The notes beneath the pieces are model-generated. The model had not been told where the DNA came from and made no database searches. It saw only the letters and a program-made list of their open reading frames with translations. DNA of 64,000 nucleotides. Origin: Cohnella fermenti (GTDB taxonomy: Bacteria > Bacillota > Bacilli > Paenibacillales > Paenibacillaceae). Every line of letters starts with the position of its first letter. Position 1 is the first letter of the stretch. The stretch lies in contig NZ_SSOB01000027.1 of assembly GCF_004801405.1 (NCBI RefSeq), positions 1 through 64,000 on the forward strand. Reading direction: 5' to 3'. A program made the position numbers and the translations under genes. Shown here one piece after another: positions 1 through 9,545 of this stretch.

Positions 1-40
1 GGAAAGTCCAGTCCCTTTTTGATTTTCAAAGAACGAAGTA

Positions 41-85
41 CTGGGAATTTGGCGACCGATTCCCAGCCCCCTCGGGGGCTGGGAA
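41..85. other. Two mutually exclusive hairpins
   Basis: CTGGGAAT at 41-48 can pair with ATTCCCAG at 59-66. The overlapping segment 60-70 can instead pair with 75-85, giving an 11-bp stem with a 4-nt loop. The two folds share bases 60-66, so only one can form, as in an attenuator. No U-run follows the second stem, so it is not a standard terminator. Bases 86-133 hold no recognisable gene. On the minus strand, bases 18-40 resemble the CTTTGAAAA stretch common in Bacillales rRNA leaders and spacers, so an rRNA operon may lie just outside the left edge; that is a guess. Confidence 0.4.
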
Positions 86-195
86 CTAGCCTTCAAGTGC
101 TTTCAAAACATACTATACGAGGGGGAGAGCAAGATGGAGGAGAGCGAGATGGGGGAGGTCGCGAAGGGAGAACGAGGAGAGGATAGGGCTGCACG

Positions 196-374
196 AATGC
201 GGTTTTTCACATATAAATCTTGCGATTGCCGTGATTATGAGGTTTTTATGCGAAAAATCACATTTATGAAGGGGAGGAACCTCGGCGGACGCGCGATAAG
301 TGTGAAAAACCGTATAAAATCCGCAAAATCGTCAAATTGCGCCGGCAGGAATGTGAAAAATCGCATAAAATCGC
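196..374. repeat. 52-bp-period palindrome array, locus 1
   Basis: Four short imperfect palindromes start at 196, 247, 299 and 350, spacings of 51, 52 and 51 bp. Units have arms like TGCGA or TGTGA on one side and TCACA or TCGCA on the other, around an A-rich (or, in unit 1, T-rich) core; the last reads AATGTGAAAAATCGCATA. The same unit and spacing recur near 21.0, 28.4, 35.2 and 54.6 kb. Open frames across this stretch are made by the repeats and are not called as genes. A degenerate further unit may sit near 456. Bases 375-551 are GC-rich and show no gene. Confidence 0.85.
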
Positions 375-551
375 TGTCGCGGCTTCGGCGGGGAGGCATC
401 AGCCAGCCATGCGCTTGCCGACTGAGCGTTGCCGACAGGCGCTGTGCGCAGGCATTATGCGCGAGGTTCGCGTTCGTTCGCGGGTCTGCGCACACCGCGC
501 GGGTCTTCGGTCAGTTGAACTTGCGGAGAGATCGAGTTACGATTAGTTAGT

Positions 552-660
552 TGGCTTGGTCGGTTTGGTTGGCAAAGTCGGTTTGGTCGATTAGTCGGTT
601 TGATTGGCTTGGTCGGCTTAGTCGGTTTAGTCGGCTTGGTCGGCTTTCTAGTTAGGTTTC
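552..660. repeat. 9-bp low-complexity tract (TTGGTCGGY)
   Basis: Degenerate tandem copies of a roughly 9-bp unit of the type TTGGTCGGT/TTGGTCGGC fill this stretch and end about 100 bp before the copCD start. It shows no ribosome site and no protein-like composition. It directly follows palindrome array 1; a low-complexity tract also accompanies the other four arrays of that palindrome type. Confidence 0.75.
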
Positions 661-760
661 TGGTTAGGGTTCAGGTTAGTTGGACGTCCGGCTAGTCGGA
701 TTTCTGGTTAGTTTGGTGCCTGGCCGGTTGGATTATCGCAGGAAATGGGAGGTTGTCGGG

Positions 761-2566
761 GTGACCGCGAATACCGCACATACAGCACATATACCACATA
801 TACCACATATACCACATATACCACAAACAGCACATATAGCCTTTACAGCGCAATCTTCGCATACAACGCAGCCAGCGCAACCCGCGCATACAACGCAGCC
901 AGCGCCCAACAAGCACAAGCGCCTGTTGCGCTCCGGATATACCGCCTCCGCAAGGCTGCTCGTCTTGCTGCTGGCGGCGCTGCTGCTGCTCGTTCTGACT
1001 CCGGGCGAGGCGTCCGCCCATGCGGTGCTGGAGCGGGCGACGCCGTCGCAGGACGAGAAGCTGGAAGCCTCGCCTCCTGTCGTCGAGCTTCGGTTTAACG
1101 AGCGGCTCGATTCGACCTCGACGCCGAAGATCGTCGTGCTGAACAGCGCGTCGGACAAGGTGGCGGACGGCAAAGTCGAGCGCTTCGACGAAGGCAAGGG
1201 CATCCGGCTGACGCTGCCCTCGCTGAAGGAAGACCATTACACGGTCAGCTACAGCATCATCTCGGCGGACGGGCATCCGGTGTCCGGCGCCTACGTGTTC
1301 ACGGTGGGCAATCCGCCGCCGCTGACCGATTCGGCCAGCCTCGACCCGCACGCGCAGGTCGGGCACGACCATTCGCACGGCGGCTCCGGGGAGCTGACCG
1401 TCGCCTCCTTCCTGCTCTATGCGGCGCGGATCGCGTATTACGCGGGCTTGCTCGGGCTCGCCGGGCTGCTGCTGTGGAGCGTGCAGCGCTCCGCTTCGCC
1501 GGTCGTGCGGGACGTGCGCGAGGCGGCGATTCGCTTCGGCGGTAAGTTTATGCTGTGCGCGACGCTTGTCTATGTCGTGCTTAGCCTGAACAACCTGACG
1601 CAGGACGAGCCGTTCTCCGAGTGGGGCAGAGTGCTGACCGGGACAACGGTCGGCAAGCTGTATGCGGCCGGGCTGCTGCTTGCGCTGGCGGCACCTCTCG
1701 CAGCGAGTCTGAGCAAGGCCGGACGGCTGTTCTGGGTGGCGGTCGCCCTGTTCGTCGAGGCGTGGAACGGGCACGCGGCGGCGTTCGATCCGCTGTCGTA
1801 CACGATCGCGCTCGATTACGTGCACCTGGCCGCCGCCTCGCTGTGGACGGGCGGGCTGATCCTGCTCGCGCTGGTCTGGCGGAAGGAGAGGCCGGAAGCC
1901 GGCCGCTTCGCGCTGCTGTTCTCCAAGTGGGCGCTCCTCTCGTTCCTGGCGCTGTGGGTGACCGGGGTGCTGAGTACGCTGCACATGCTGCCGTCGTGGG
2001 AATATATCCTGTACACGAATTGGGGCCTGTGGCTGATCGCCAAGGTCGCCCTGTCCCTGCTCGTCGTCTTCGTCGCCTTCTTCATTCGGCTGCGGCTGCG
2101 CAAGGGCAATCTGCCGCAGAAGGGCCTGCTCTGGTCGGATATCGGCCTCCTGTCCGCGATCGTCTTCGTCGTCGGCATCCTGACGTACCAGAACCCGCTG
2201 CCGGCGAACGAGGCGCTGCATTATCACGAGATGGGCGAGGACATGCACGTGACGCTGCGCATCTCCCCGAACGCGCCCGGCGACAATTCGATTCAGCTCA
2301 AGGTGTGGCTGCCGGAGGAGCAAGGCGCTCCGAAGAGCGTCGTTCTCCGCCTCCAGCCGGTCGACCGCGACGATGTCGGGTTCATCGACGTTCCTCTTGC
2401 GGCATACGAGGACCAGGAGCTGGACGACTTCCCCGGATTCGTCAAGGCCGCCTATGAGGCGCAAGGGCCGTACTTGCCGTTCGCGGGCAAGTGGCAGGCG
2501 CAGATTCGCGTCGTCGATTCGGCGGACAACGAGCTGGTGAGGGAGACGACGTTCCGGATCTATTGA
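761..2566 (+). CDS. CopC-CopD fusion copper protein (YcnJ-like)
   Basis: 601 residues. After a signal-peptide-like hydrophobic segment (about 68-82) and an ASA cleavage site comes a CopC domain beginning at His90, the expected N-terminal Cu(II) ligand of mature CopC, running to about 190. A short His-rich linker with HDHSH follows, then about eight membrane segments (CopD, about 205-480) and a C-terminal extracytoplasmic domain. The family is implicated in copper uptake or handling at the cell surface, as B. subtilis YcnJ. The start is GTG 761 because GGGAGG lies 8 bp before it. This start adds about 55 residues before the signal peptide, including five His-Ile-Pro repeats from a 9-bp DNA repeat (785-829), which is odd. 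A shorter start is possible, but none has a ribosome site. Next come a two-component pair and ycnI. Confidence 0.85.
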   Translation: MTANTAHTAHIPHIPHIPHIPQTAHIAFTAQSSHTTQPAQPAHTTQPAPNKHKRLLRSGYTASARLLVLLLAALLLLVLTPGEASAHAVLERATPSQDEKLEASPPVVELRFNERLDSTSTPKIVVLNSASDKVADGKVERFDEGKGIRLTLPSLKEDHYTVSYSIISADGHPVSGAYVFTVGNPPPLTDSASLDPHAQVGHDHSHGGSGELTVASFLLYAARIAYYAGLLGLAGLLLWSVQRSASPVVRDVREAAIRFGGKFMLCATLVYVVLSLNNLTQDEPFSEWGRVLTGTTVGKLYAAGLLLALAAPLAASLSKAGRLFWVAVALFVEAWNGHAAAFDPLSYTIALDYVHLAAASLWTGGLILLALVWRKERPEAGRFALLFSKWALLSFLALWVTGVLSTLHMLPSWEYILYTNWGLWLIAKVALSLLVVFVAFFIRLRLRKGNLPQKGLLWSDIGLLSAIVFVVGILTYQNPLPANEALHYHEMGEDMHVTLRISPNAPGDNSIQLKVWLPEEQGAPKSVVLRLQPVDRDDVGFIDVPLAAYEDQELDDFPGFVKAAYEAQGPYLPFAGKWQAQIRVVDSADNELVRETTFRIY

Positions 2567-2620
2567 CGGTGCGGGCATTGGAGCCCGGCCGTCCGTGAAG
2601 AGGCAATCGGAGGCATTCGC

Positions 2621-3469
2621 ATGAAGAGATCAAGCGATCGGACAATCAAATGGCTGATCCTGCTGACGCCGACCGTCACGATCGGCTTGTGGGAATATAC
2701 CCGGCATGCGTTCCTGCTGCCGTATCTGTCGATGGAGCTGGGCAACTTCCTGGCTCCGTTCATCGTGCTCGCCGTAACGCTGACGCTTGTGCTCGGCCTG
2801 TTCCGCAGGCTGGAGCAGTCGCAGCGGGCGCTGCGCCGGCAGCAGGCCGCGACGGCCTCGCTCGAGGAGCGGGAGAGCCTGGCCCGGGAGCTTCACGACG
2901 GGATTGCGCAGTCGCTCTTCCTGCTTGCGGTGAAGCTCGATCAATTGGACCGGACGGCGCAGGACGAGGCGGTGAAGGAGCTGTCCGGCCAGCTTCGCGA
3001 GACGGTGCGCGAGGTGCACGACGACGTTCGGCAGGCGATCGCGAATCTGCAGCAGCCGCCGTCCCCGGCGAGCGACGCCTGGGTCGTTCCGCTGCGCGAA
3101 CTGCTCGGCGACACGGCGGGCGTTCTCGAGGCGAAGGCGGAGTTCCGCTGGACGATCCCGGAGAGCCGCCTGACCGGCAAGGAGAAGGTGGAGCTGCACG
3201 CGTGCCTGCGCGAGGCGCTGATCAACGTCCGCAAGCATGCGCGGGCGAGCCGCGTGTATGTGGTCGGCGAGAGCGAGGAGGGCGGCGGCTTCCGCTGCTC
3301 GGTCGAGGATGACGGCGTCGGGTTTGACGGCGATCCGATGAAGGCGAAGGAACGCTTCGGGCTGAAAATGATCCGGGACCGAGCCGCAAAAATCGGCTGG
3401 ACGTTCTCGGCTGAGAGGCGAGGGGAGCTTACGGTAGTGGAGCTGAGGAAGGCAGGTGCAGATGCATGA
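2621..3469 (+). CDS. NarL-type sensor histidine kinase (HisKA_3)
   Basis: 282 residues. Two N-terminal membrane segments (about 10-26 and 43-61) with a very short external loop are followed by a dimerisation/phosphoacceptor helix with ARELHDGIAQ (His92) and a HATPase_c domain with the N box (EALINVRKHA) and G1 box (DDGVGFDG). This is the HisKA_3 class that phosphorylates NarL/LuxR-type regulators. With no sizeable sensor domain, it probably senses through the membrane or a partner, as LiaS-like kinases do. GGAGG precedes the ATG. Its stop overlaps the next gene's start by 4 bp, so the pair is co-translated. Placement between copCD and ycnI suggests copper or envelope sensing; that is inference. 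Confidence 0.85.
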   Translation: MKRSSDRTIKWLILLTPTVTIGLWEYTRHAFLLPYLSMELGNFLAPFIVLAVTLTLVLGLFRRLEQSQRALRRQQAATASLEERESLARELHDGIAQSLFLLAVKLDQLDRTAQDEAVKELSGQLRETVREVHDDVRQAIANLQQPPSPASDAWVVPLRELLGDTAGVLEAKAEFRWTIPESRLTGKEKVELHACLREALINVRKHARASRVYVVGESEEGGGFRCSVEDDGVGFDGDPMKAKERFGLKMIRDRAAKIGWTFSAERRGELTVVELRKAGADA

Positions 3470-4161
3470 GCGAGACGTTCCGGGTGCTGATTGTCGACGA
3501 TAACAAGCACGCGCGTCAAGGGATGAGGGAGATCGTCTCCGAAGGGGAAGAGTTCGTCGTCGCCGGGGAAGCGGCGAGCGGAGAAGAAGCGATCGAACGG
3601 GTCGCGCGGACGACGCCGGATATCGTACTGATGGATGTTCAGATGCCCGGGATGGGAGGGCTGGAGGCCGCGAAGGCGATCAAGGGAGCGTTCCCGCAGG
3701 TCAAGATCGTCATGGTCACCGTGTCCGACGATCCCGCGCACCTGTTCGAGGCGCTGAAGAAGGGGGCCCAGGGCTTCCTGCTGAAGAACCTCAACCCGTC
3801 CTCCTGGCGGGAGTATCTCCGGGCGATCGCCTGCGACGAAGCGCCGCTGAATCCGGAGCTGGCGCTGTCGATTCTGCGGGAGTTCGCGGGCCGCGAGGCT
3901 TCTGCAGGTCCGGGGAACGCCGCGGCGGGCGGCCCGTCCCGGCGGGAGGGCGGCGGCTATCGCGAGCCGCTGACGGCGCGGGAGAAGGAGATTCTTCAGG
4001 AAGTCGCGCGCGGACTCAAGAACCGGGAGGTTGCGCTGGCGCTCGGGTTATCCGAGCATACGGTGAAGAACCATCTGAAGAACATTTTGCAGAAGCTGCA
4101 TCTCGACAACCGGGTACAACTGACCCGCTACGCCTACGAGCAGGGGCTTGTCGATTCGTAA
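3466..4161 (+). CDS. NarL/LuxR-family response regulator
   Basis: 231 residues. The N-terminal receiver domain (about 5-125) has the acidic pair D11/D12, phosphoacceptor Asp57 (LMDVQMPGMGG) and the conserved Lys in LLKN. A Gly/Ala-rich linker follows, then a LuxR HTH (about 165-228: LTAREKEIL...SEHTVKNHLKNI). It is the cognate partner of the kinase upstream (ATGA overlap). Its targets are unknown; ycnI, 137 bp downstream with its own upstream region, is the nearest candidate. All key receiver residues are present, so normal phosphotransfer control is expected. Confidence 0.9.
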   Translation: MSETFRVLIVDDNKHARQGMREIVSEGEEFVVAGEAASGEEAIERVARTTPDIVLMDVQMPGMGGLEAAKAIKGAFPQVKIVMVTVSDDPAHLFEALKKGAQGFLLKNLNPSSWREYLRAIACDEAPLNPELALSILREFAGREASAGPGNAAAGGPSRREGGGYREPLTAREKEILQEVARGLKNREVALALGLSEHTVKNHLKNILQKLHLDNRVQLTRYAYEQGLVDS

Positions 4162-4298
4162 GACCGGCGGGGGCACGGAATGGACACAAATTCGTGACGG
4201 GGAATAGCCCTTTGTAGTCATGCTCGGCCGGGGGACCTGCCCTATACTTGGGATATCCGAATATTCCCTAGGGAATTCCAAGAGAGGTTGGGGTTACG

Positions 4299-4925
4299 AT
4301 GAGAAAAGCAATTACGATGCTGGCGGCGTTCTTCCTTGCGCTGGGCTTCGCCGGCGTCGCAAGCGCGCACGTTACGGTGCAGCCTAGCTCGGTGGCGGCG
4401 GGTTCCTACCAGGTATTCACGCTTCGCGTGCCGACGGAGTCGGATACGCTGACGACGACGGCCGTGAAGGTGGAGGTTCCGGACGCGGTGGACATCTCGC
4501 GCTTCGAGCCGAAGGCCGGCTGGACGTACGAGACGGAGAAGAACGGCGACGGCAAGATCACGTCCTTCACGTGGAAGGCGGCTGACGGCGTCGGCCTCTC
4601 AGGCACCGAGTTCGCCCAGTTCAACTTCCAGGGCAAGGTGGCGGACGACGCGACCGAGCTGAGCTGGAAGGCGCACCAGATCATGTCCGACGGAAGCTCG
4701 GTCGACTGGATCGGCGCATCCGACGCCGACAAGCCGGCTTCGGTCACGGCGGTGACGGCGAAGGTGGCCGGCGACGACCACGGCCACGGAGCTTCGACGT
4801 CGAGCGACGCTGCATCGGAAGAGTCGGACGGTGGCGACGGCTTGGCCCTCGGGCTCGGAATCGCCGGCGTCGTGCTGGGCGCGCTGGCGCTGATTGTGGC
4901 GCTGACCCGCCGCCGGAAGGCTTAA
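4299..4925 (+). CDS. ycnI: YcnI-like copper-binding membrane-anchored protein (DUF1775)
   Basis: 208 residues. A Sec signal peptide (1-23) ends in ASA, so the mature protein starts with His24, the His brace position used by YcnI proteins to bind Cu(II). The DUF1775 domain spans about 24-155. A His/Asp/Ser-rich linker (DDHGHG) leads to one C-terminal membrane anchor (about 182-201) and an RRRK tail. YcnI is thought to act as an extracytoplasmic copper chaperone beside YcnJ; the CopC-CopD fusion upstream fits. The 137-bp gap before it contains TATACT at about 4250, a possible -10, without a convincing -35. Confidence 0.88.
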   Translation: MRKAITMLAAFFLALGFAGVASAHVTVQPSSVAAGSYQVFTLRVPTESDTLTTTAVKVEVPDAVDISRFEPKAGWTYETEKNGDGKITSFTWKAADGVGLSGTEFAQFNFQGKVADDATELSWKAHQIMSDGSSVDWIGASDADKPASVTAVTAKVAGDDHGHGASTSSDAASEESDGGDGLALGLGIAGVVLGALALIVALTRRRKA

Positions 4926-5081
4926 GGGGAAACGGTTGAAGGACGAAGGAATGCGCCGAACTCGCGTCACGGGACGTTGAGGGCGGCGCATTCGCGCTTG
5001 TGTTACGATGATGCCGCTATATGTCTTATCCCTTCTGTTCAGAGTGTGGGATGAACGCCACGCCCGCCGGTTGGCGAGATC

Positions 5082-5305
5082 GGTTGAGTCACCCCGACTC
5101 ATCTTGGGGCACCATGCGGCGCTGTTCGGGGCCAGTTGAGTCACCACGACTCATCTTGAGGCACCATGCGGCGCTGTTCGGGGACGGTTGAGTCACCATG
5201 ACTCATCTTGAGGCTCCATGCAGCGCTGTTCGGGGACGGTTGAGTCACCATGACTCATCTGAACGCCCCGTCCACCGTTTGGAGAGGCCAGTTGAGTCCA
5301 GAAAT
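5082..5305. repeat. 52-bp tandem repeat with TGAGTCA palindromes
   Basis: Units start at 5082, 5134, 5186, 5238 and 5290, exactly 52 bp apart. The first four contain the palindrome TGAGTCA-N3/4-(T)GACTCA; the fifth keeps only the left arm. The intervening 30 bp (containing CACCATGCGGCGCTGTTCGG) are nearly identical in copies 1-3, so this is a true tandem repeat. It lies between convergent ycnI and the hydrolase gene. Apart from it, the 4926-5357 gap shows no gene. The palindrome differs in sequence from the array at 196-374 but the spacing is the same. Confidence 0.9.
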
Positions 5306-5357
5306 ACGTCTAACGGCACGCAGAACGCGGAATCGCACATCGCAACGGAGTGCCGAT

Positions 5358-6104
5358 TTATCGTTCGGACAGACTCCGCGCGATGTCTCCGGCGAACAAG
5401 CCGCCGTGATAGCAGACGACTCTCTCCGCGCCGCAGCCCGACAGCTTGCGGGCGGATGCACGGGCCGCCTCCATGTCGAGCGTCGTCTCCGGCTCGGAGC
5501 AGAGCAGGCGGCCGTCCCGCACGACAAGCGCATCGCCCGCGATCAGCGTTCGGCTTGGCTCGTGGAAGAGACTGATGTGCCCCGGCGTGTGGCCGGGCGT
5601 AGCGATGACGAGCAGGCCCCCGCCCCAGGGCAAGCGGTCTCCGTCCGCGACGACGCGGTCGACGGGGGCCTTCGGCGGATTCAGCATAAGCGCCTTCAGC
5701 CCTTGGCGGAACGATTCCGGCACTTGCGGAGGCAGGCGGTCGATGCTGGCGATCGCTTCGTCGGTAAACTTGAGCAGCCGGCGTTCCCCCTGGATATAAG
5801 GCTTCTCCAAGGCGTGCGCGGTCACTTCGATCGGAACAGTCGTATTTTCGACAAGGGCTTGGAGGTTGCCGATATGATCGATATCTTGATGAGTCATGAT
5901 GATTCGGTTCAGTCGGCCGCGAGGGACGCCGAGGGATTCGACCGCTTCGAGCAGTTGCGGCAGTTGTCTCGGGAATCCCGTATCGACAAGCACGACGTCC
6001 CGCTCGTCCCAGACGAGCACCGGATGGACGGTATCCATTCGTCCGAGAACCGGAGCGGCGATGGAGAGCATGGCAATGCCGGGGGCGATATTCAGAGGGA
6101 TCAC
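5358..6104 (-). CDS. Metallo-beta-lactamase-fold hydrolase
   Basis: 248 residues, usual for a single-domain hydrolase of the glyoxalase II-like group. Metal ligands are visible: THQDIDH (the HxxDxDH-like motif), GHTPGHISLF, GDALVV and a late CYHGG histidine. The substrate cannot be told from sequence. The start is uncertain: GTG 6104 has AGGAG only 1 bp upstream, and the next candidate, ATG at about 6071, has no ribosome site. It points left, towards ycnI, and is separated from the thi leader by a 260-bp AT-rich stretch (about 6150-6230 is almost pure A/T) that probably holds its promoter. Confidence 0.85.
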   Translation of the reverse strand: MIPLNIAPGIAMLSIAAPVLGRMDTVHPVLVWDERDVVLVDTGFPRQLPQLLEAVESLGVPRGRLNRIIMTHQDIDHIGNLQALVENTTVPIEVTAHALEKPYIQGERRLLKFTDEAIASIDRLPPQVPESFRQGLKALMLNPPKAPVDRVVADGDRLPWGGGLLVIATPGHTPGHISLFHEPSRTLIAGDALVVRDGRLLCSEPETTLDMEAARASARKLSGCGAERVVCYHGGLFAGDIARSLSER

Positions 6105-6371
6105 GCTCCTGTTCAGGTATGAGAGCCCGGCCGGGGTCTGTTAGCTATCATAACGGAGCAATGAAATGGTGTAAATAATAAAATTAAATATTATAACACA
6201 AAAATAATTATTTGTCAATATGTTTGTCAACGTGCTTATCGACACTTTTATCGGCGTTGTCGTTCCTTCCAAGCTGTCATCGATGCCGCCAATCCGATTG
6301 CTCCGGCGCCAATGGGCCGCTGGGTGCGGTTGACAGCTTTGCCGCCAACATGTAAAGTGTGTTTAGGAAAT

Positions 6372-6460
6372 CCACTAGGGGCGCCCGCAAGGGCTGAGAT
6401 AAGGCGATTTGCCTTGGTCCCTTAGAACCTGATCTGGGTCATGCCAGCGTAGGAAAGTGG
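6372..6460 (+). promoter_or_regulatory. TPP riboswitch (thi box)
   Basis: The aptamer is clear: GGGGCGCCCGCAAGGGCTGAGA at the 5' half (pyrimidine-sensor arm) and CCCTTAGAACCTGATCTGGG plus ATGCCAGCGTAGGAAAGTGG at the 3' half (pyrophosphate-sensor arm and closing P1). It precedes thiC in the same direction and should switch off the operon when thiamine pyrophosphate is plentiful. The region from 6461 to the thiC start at 6809 is a long 348-nt leader. It has a weak hairpin (AGCCGC 6614-6619 with GCGGCT 6632-6637) but no obvious U-run terminator, so the expression platform is unclear. Confidence 0.97.
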
Positions 6461-6808
6461 GCAAATGGGTGTCATATGGCGATGCGTCTATCGGAACGGT
6501 GCCGCGGCAGCGGGCGTTCCGGGCGCAAGCGGCGTGCCTAACGTCGGCGGAAGCTCCTTCGCGGATGTCCGTCCCGGAAGGCTCATCCGCGCATCGCTTG
6601 CGGACGCACACTTCAGCCGCTCCTTCCGGGGGCGGCTTCTTCGATGCTGCGGCGTTGCCGCGCTCGGAGGCCATCGGCGCAAGCTTGCCGCTTCCGCGGC
6701 AGGAGTACGGGCGAACCGTCCGGCGCGCGTCGACAATTGTCCAATTTCCGTATGCTAGTCAGCGACCTCCAGGGGGATTCCAATCGAACCCGTATGGAGG
6801 TTTTTTTG

Positions 6809-8572
<1,764 letters not shown>

Positions 8573-8594
8573 CCCGTCGGGAGGAGGGATACCA

Positions 8595-9545
8595 ATGTCG
8601 AACGTAAACCGGTGCAAGCTCTACGTCATAACAGGGGAGACGTATCATCCGGGCCGGGAGCTGCTTGAGGTGATGGAGTCGGCGATTGCCGGCGGCGCGG
8701 ACGTTGTGCAGCTGCGGGATAAGGACGCCCCTGTGCGCGAGCTGCTGGAGAAAGCCCGCGCCCTGCGGGAGCTTACGAGGAAGCACGGCGTCCCCTTGAT
8801 CGTCAACGACCATCCCGAGATTGCACTGGCCGCGGATGCGGACGGCGTCCACCTCGGGCAGGAGGATGCGCCGATTGCCGCGGCGCGCGAGCTGCTCGGC
8901 CCGGATCGCATCGTCGGCATCTCGACCCATTCCATCGCTCAGGCGCGCGCCGCCGAACGGGCCGGAGCCGACTATATCGGGGTCGGACCGGTGTATCCGA
9001 CGGCTACGAAGCCGGGACGGGCGGCCGTCACGACCTCCTTCGTCGCCGCAGCCGCAGCGGAGATCCGCATCCCGTTCTTCGCCATCGGCGGCATTCATCC
9101 GGGCAATGCGGCGGAGGTGCTGGCCGCCGGAGCGCGACGGCTGTGCGCGGTGTCGGCCGTCGTCGGGAGCCCGGACCCCGGCGCCGCCTGCCGGGAGCTG
9201 CGCAGCTTGATCGAACGAAGCGAGAGGGCGGCATCGCTCGGAGAGGCGGCACCGCTCGGAGAGGGCGTTAATCCGGGGCAAGCCCGGGAAGTCAAGGAAG
9301 TCAAGGAAGTCAAAAAAGTCAAGCAAGTCAATGAAGTCAAGCAAGTCAAGGAAGTGACCGTCAACGGCGTCCGGAGGACGACCGAGGCGGCGACGCTGCT
9401 GGAGCTGGCGGCGGAATTCGGGCTGGCGGACAAGAACGCCGTGGCGGAGCGCAACGGGCGAGTGGCGCGCAAGGCGATCTGGCCGATCACTCCGCTCGCA
9501 GGCGGCGATCGGATCGAATTCGTTCAATTCGTCGGAGGAGGGTGA
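8595..9545 (+). CDS. thiE-thiS: ThiE-ThiS fusion: thiamine-phosphate synthase with sulfur-carrier domain
   Basis: 316 residues. Residues about 1-215 are a full ThiE TIM barrel (VVQLRDK, VNDH, ADADGVHLGQEDAP, GVGPVYPTATK, AIGGI) that joins the pyrimidine and thiazole halves. A Lys/Val/Glu-rich linker of about 21 residues, written by a 9-bp DNA repeat, leads to a ThiS-like beta-grasp domain ending in Gly-Gly-Gly. ThiS normally ends in Gly-Gly and carries the sulfur for ThiG, so the tail is one Gly longer. ATG 8595 has GGGAGGAGGG 6 bp before it. It overlaps thiG. ThiE and ThiS are normally separate. An assembly frameshift is unlikely because the linker is in frame throughout. Confidence 0.9.
   Translation: MSNVNRCKLYVITGETYHPGRELLEVMESAIAGGADVVQLRDKDAPVRELLEKARALRELTRKHGVPLIVNDHPEIALAADADGVHLGQEDAPIAAARELLGPDRIVGISTHSIAQARAAERAGADYIGVGPVYPTATKPGRAAVTTSFVAAAAAEIRIPFFAIGGIHPGNAAEVLAAGARRLCAVSAVVGSPDPGAACRELRSLIERSERAASLGEAAPLGEGVNPGQAREVKEVKEVKKVKQVNEVKQVKEVTVNGVRRTTEAATLLELAAEFGLADKNAVAERNGRVARKAIWPITPLAGGDRIEFVQFVGGG
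9288..9350 (+). repeat. Seven-copy 9-bp repeat encoding the ThiE-ThiS linker
   Basis: Seven in-frame copies of a unit like GAAGTCAAG encode (Glu/Lys/Gln/Asn)-Val-Lys tripeptides joining the two domains. Copies differ at one to three bases. An in-frame 9-bp unit can gain or lose copies without breaking the frame, so linker length may vary between strains. Confidence 0.9.

Noticed and set aside
1..40. rRNA leader or spacer on the minus strand
   Set aside because: Only a short CTTTGAAAA-like match; no 16S, 23S, 5S or tRNA sequence is inside the window, so it was not called.
196..374. CRISPR array
   Set aside because: Units vary, point in both directions, and intervals are partly conserved between loci rather than unique; no cas genes are present.
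134..550. Open frame of 138 codons across array 1
   Set aside because: It is made by the repeated palindromes; no domain is recognisable, and the frames over the other arrays behave the same way.
6644..6808. Longer N-terminus of ThiC from 6644
   Set aside because: Lies in the riboswitch leader and lacks a ribosome site; ATG 6809 has GGAGG at ideal spacing.
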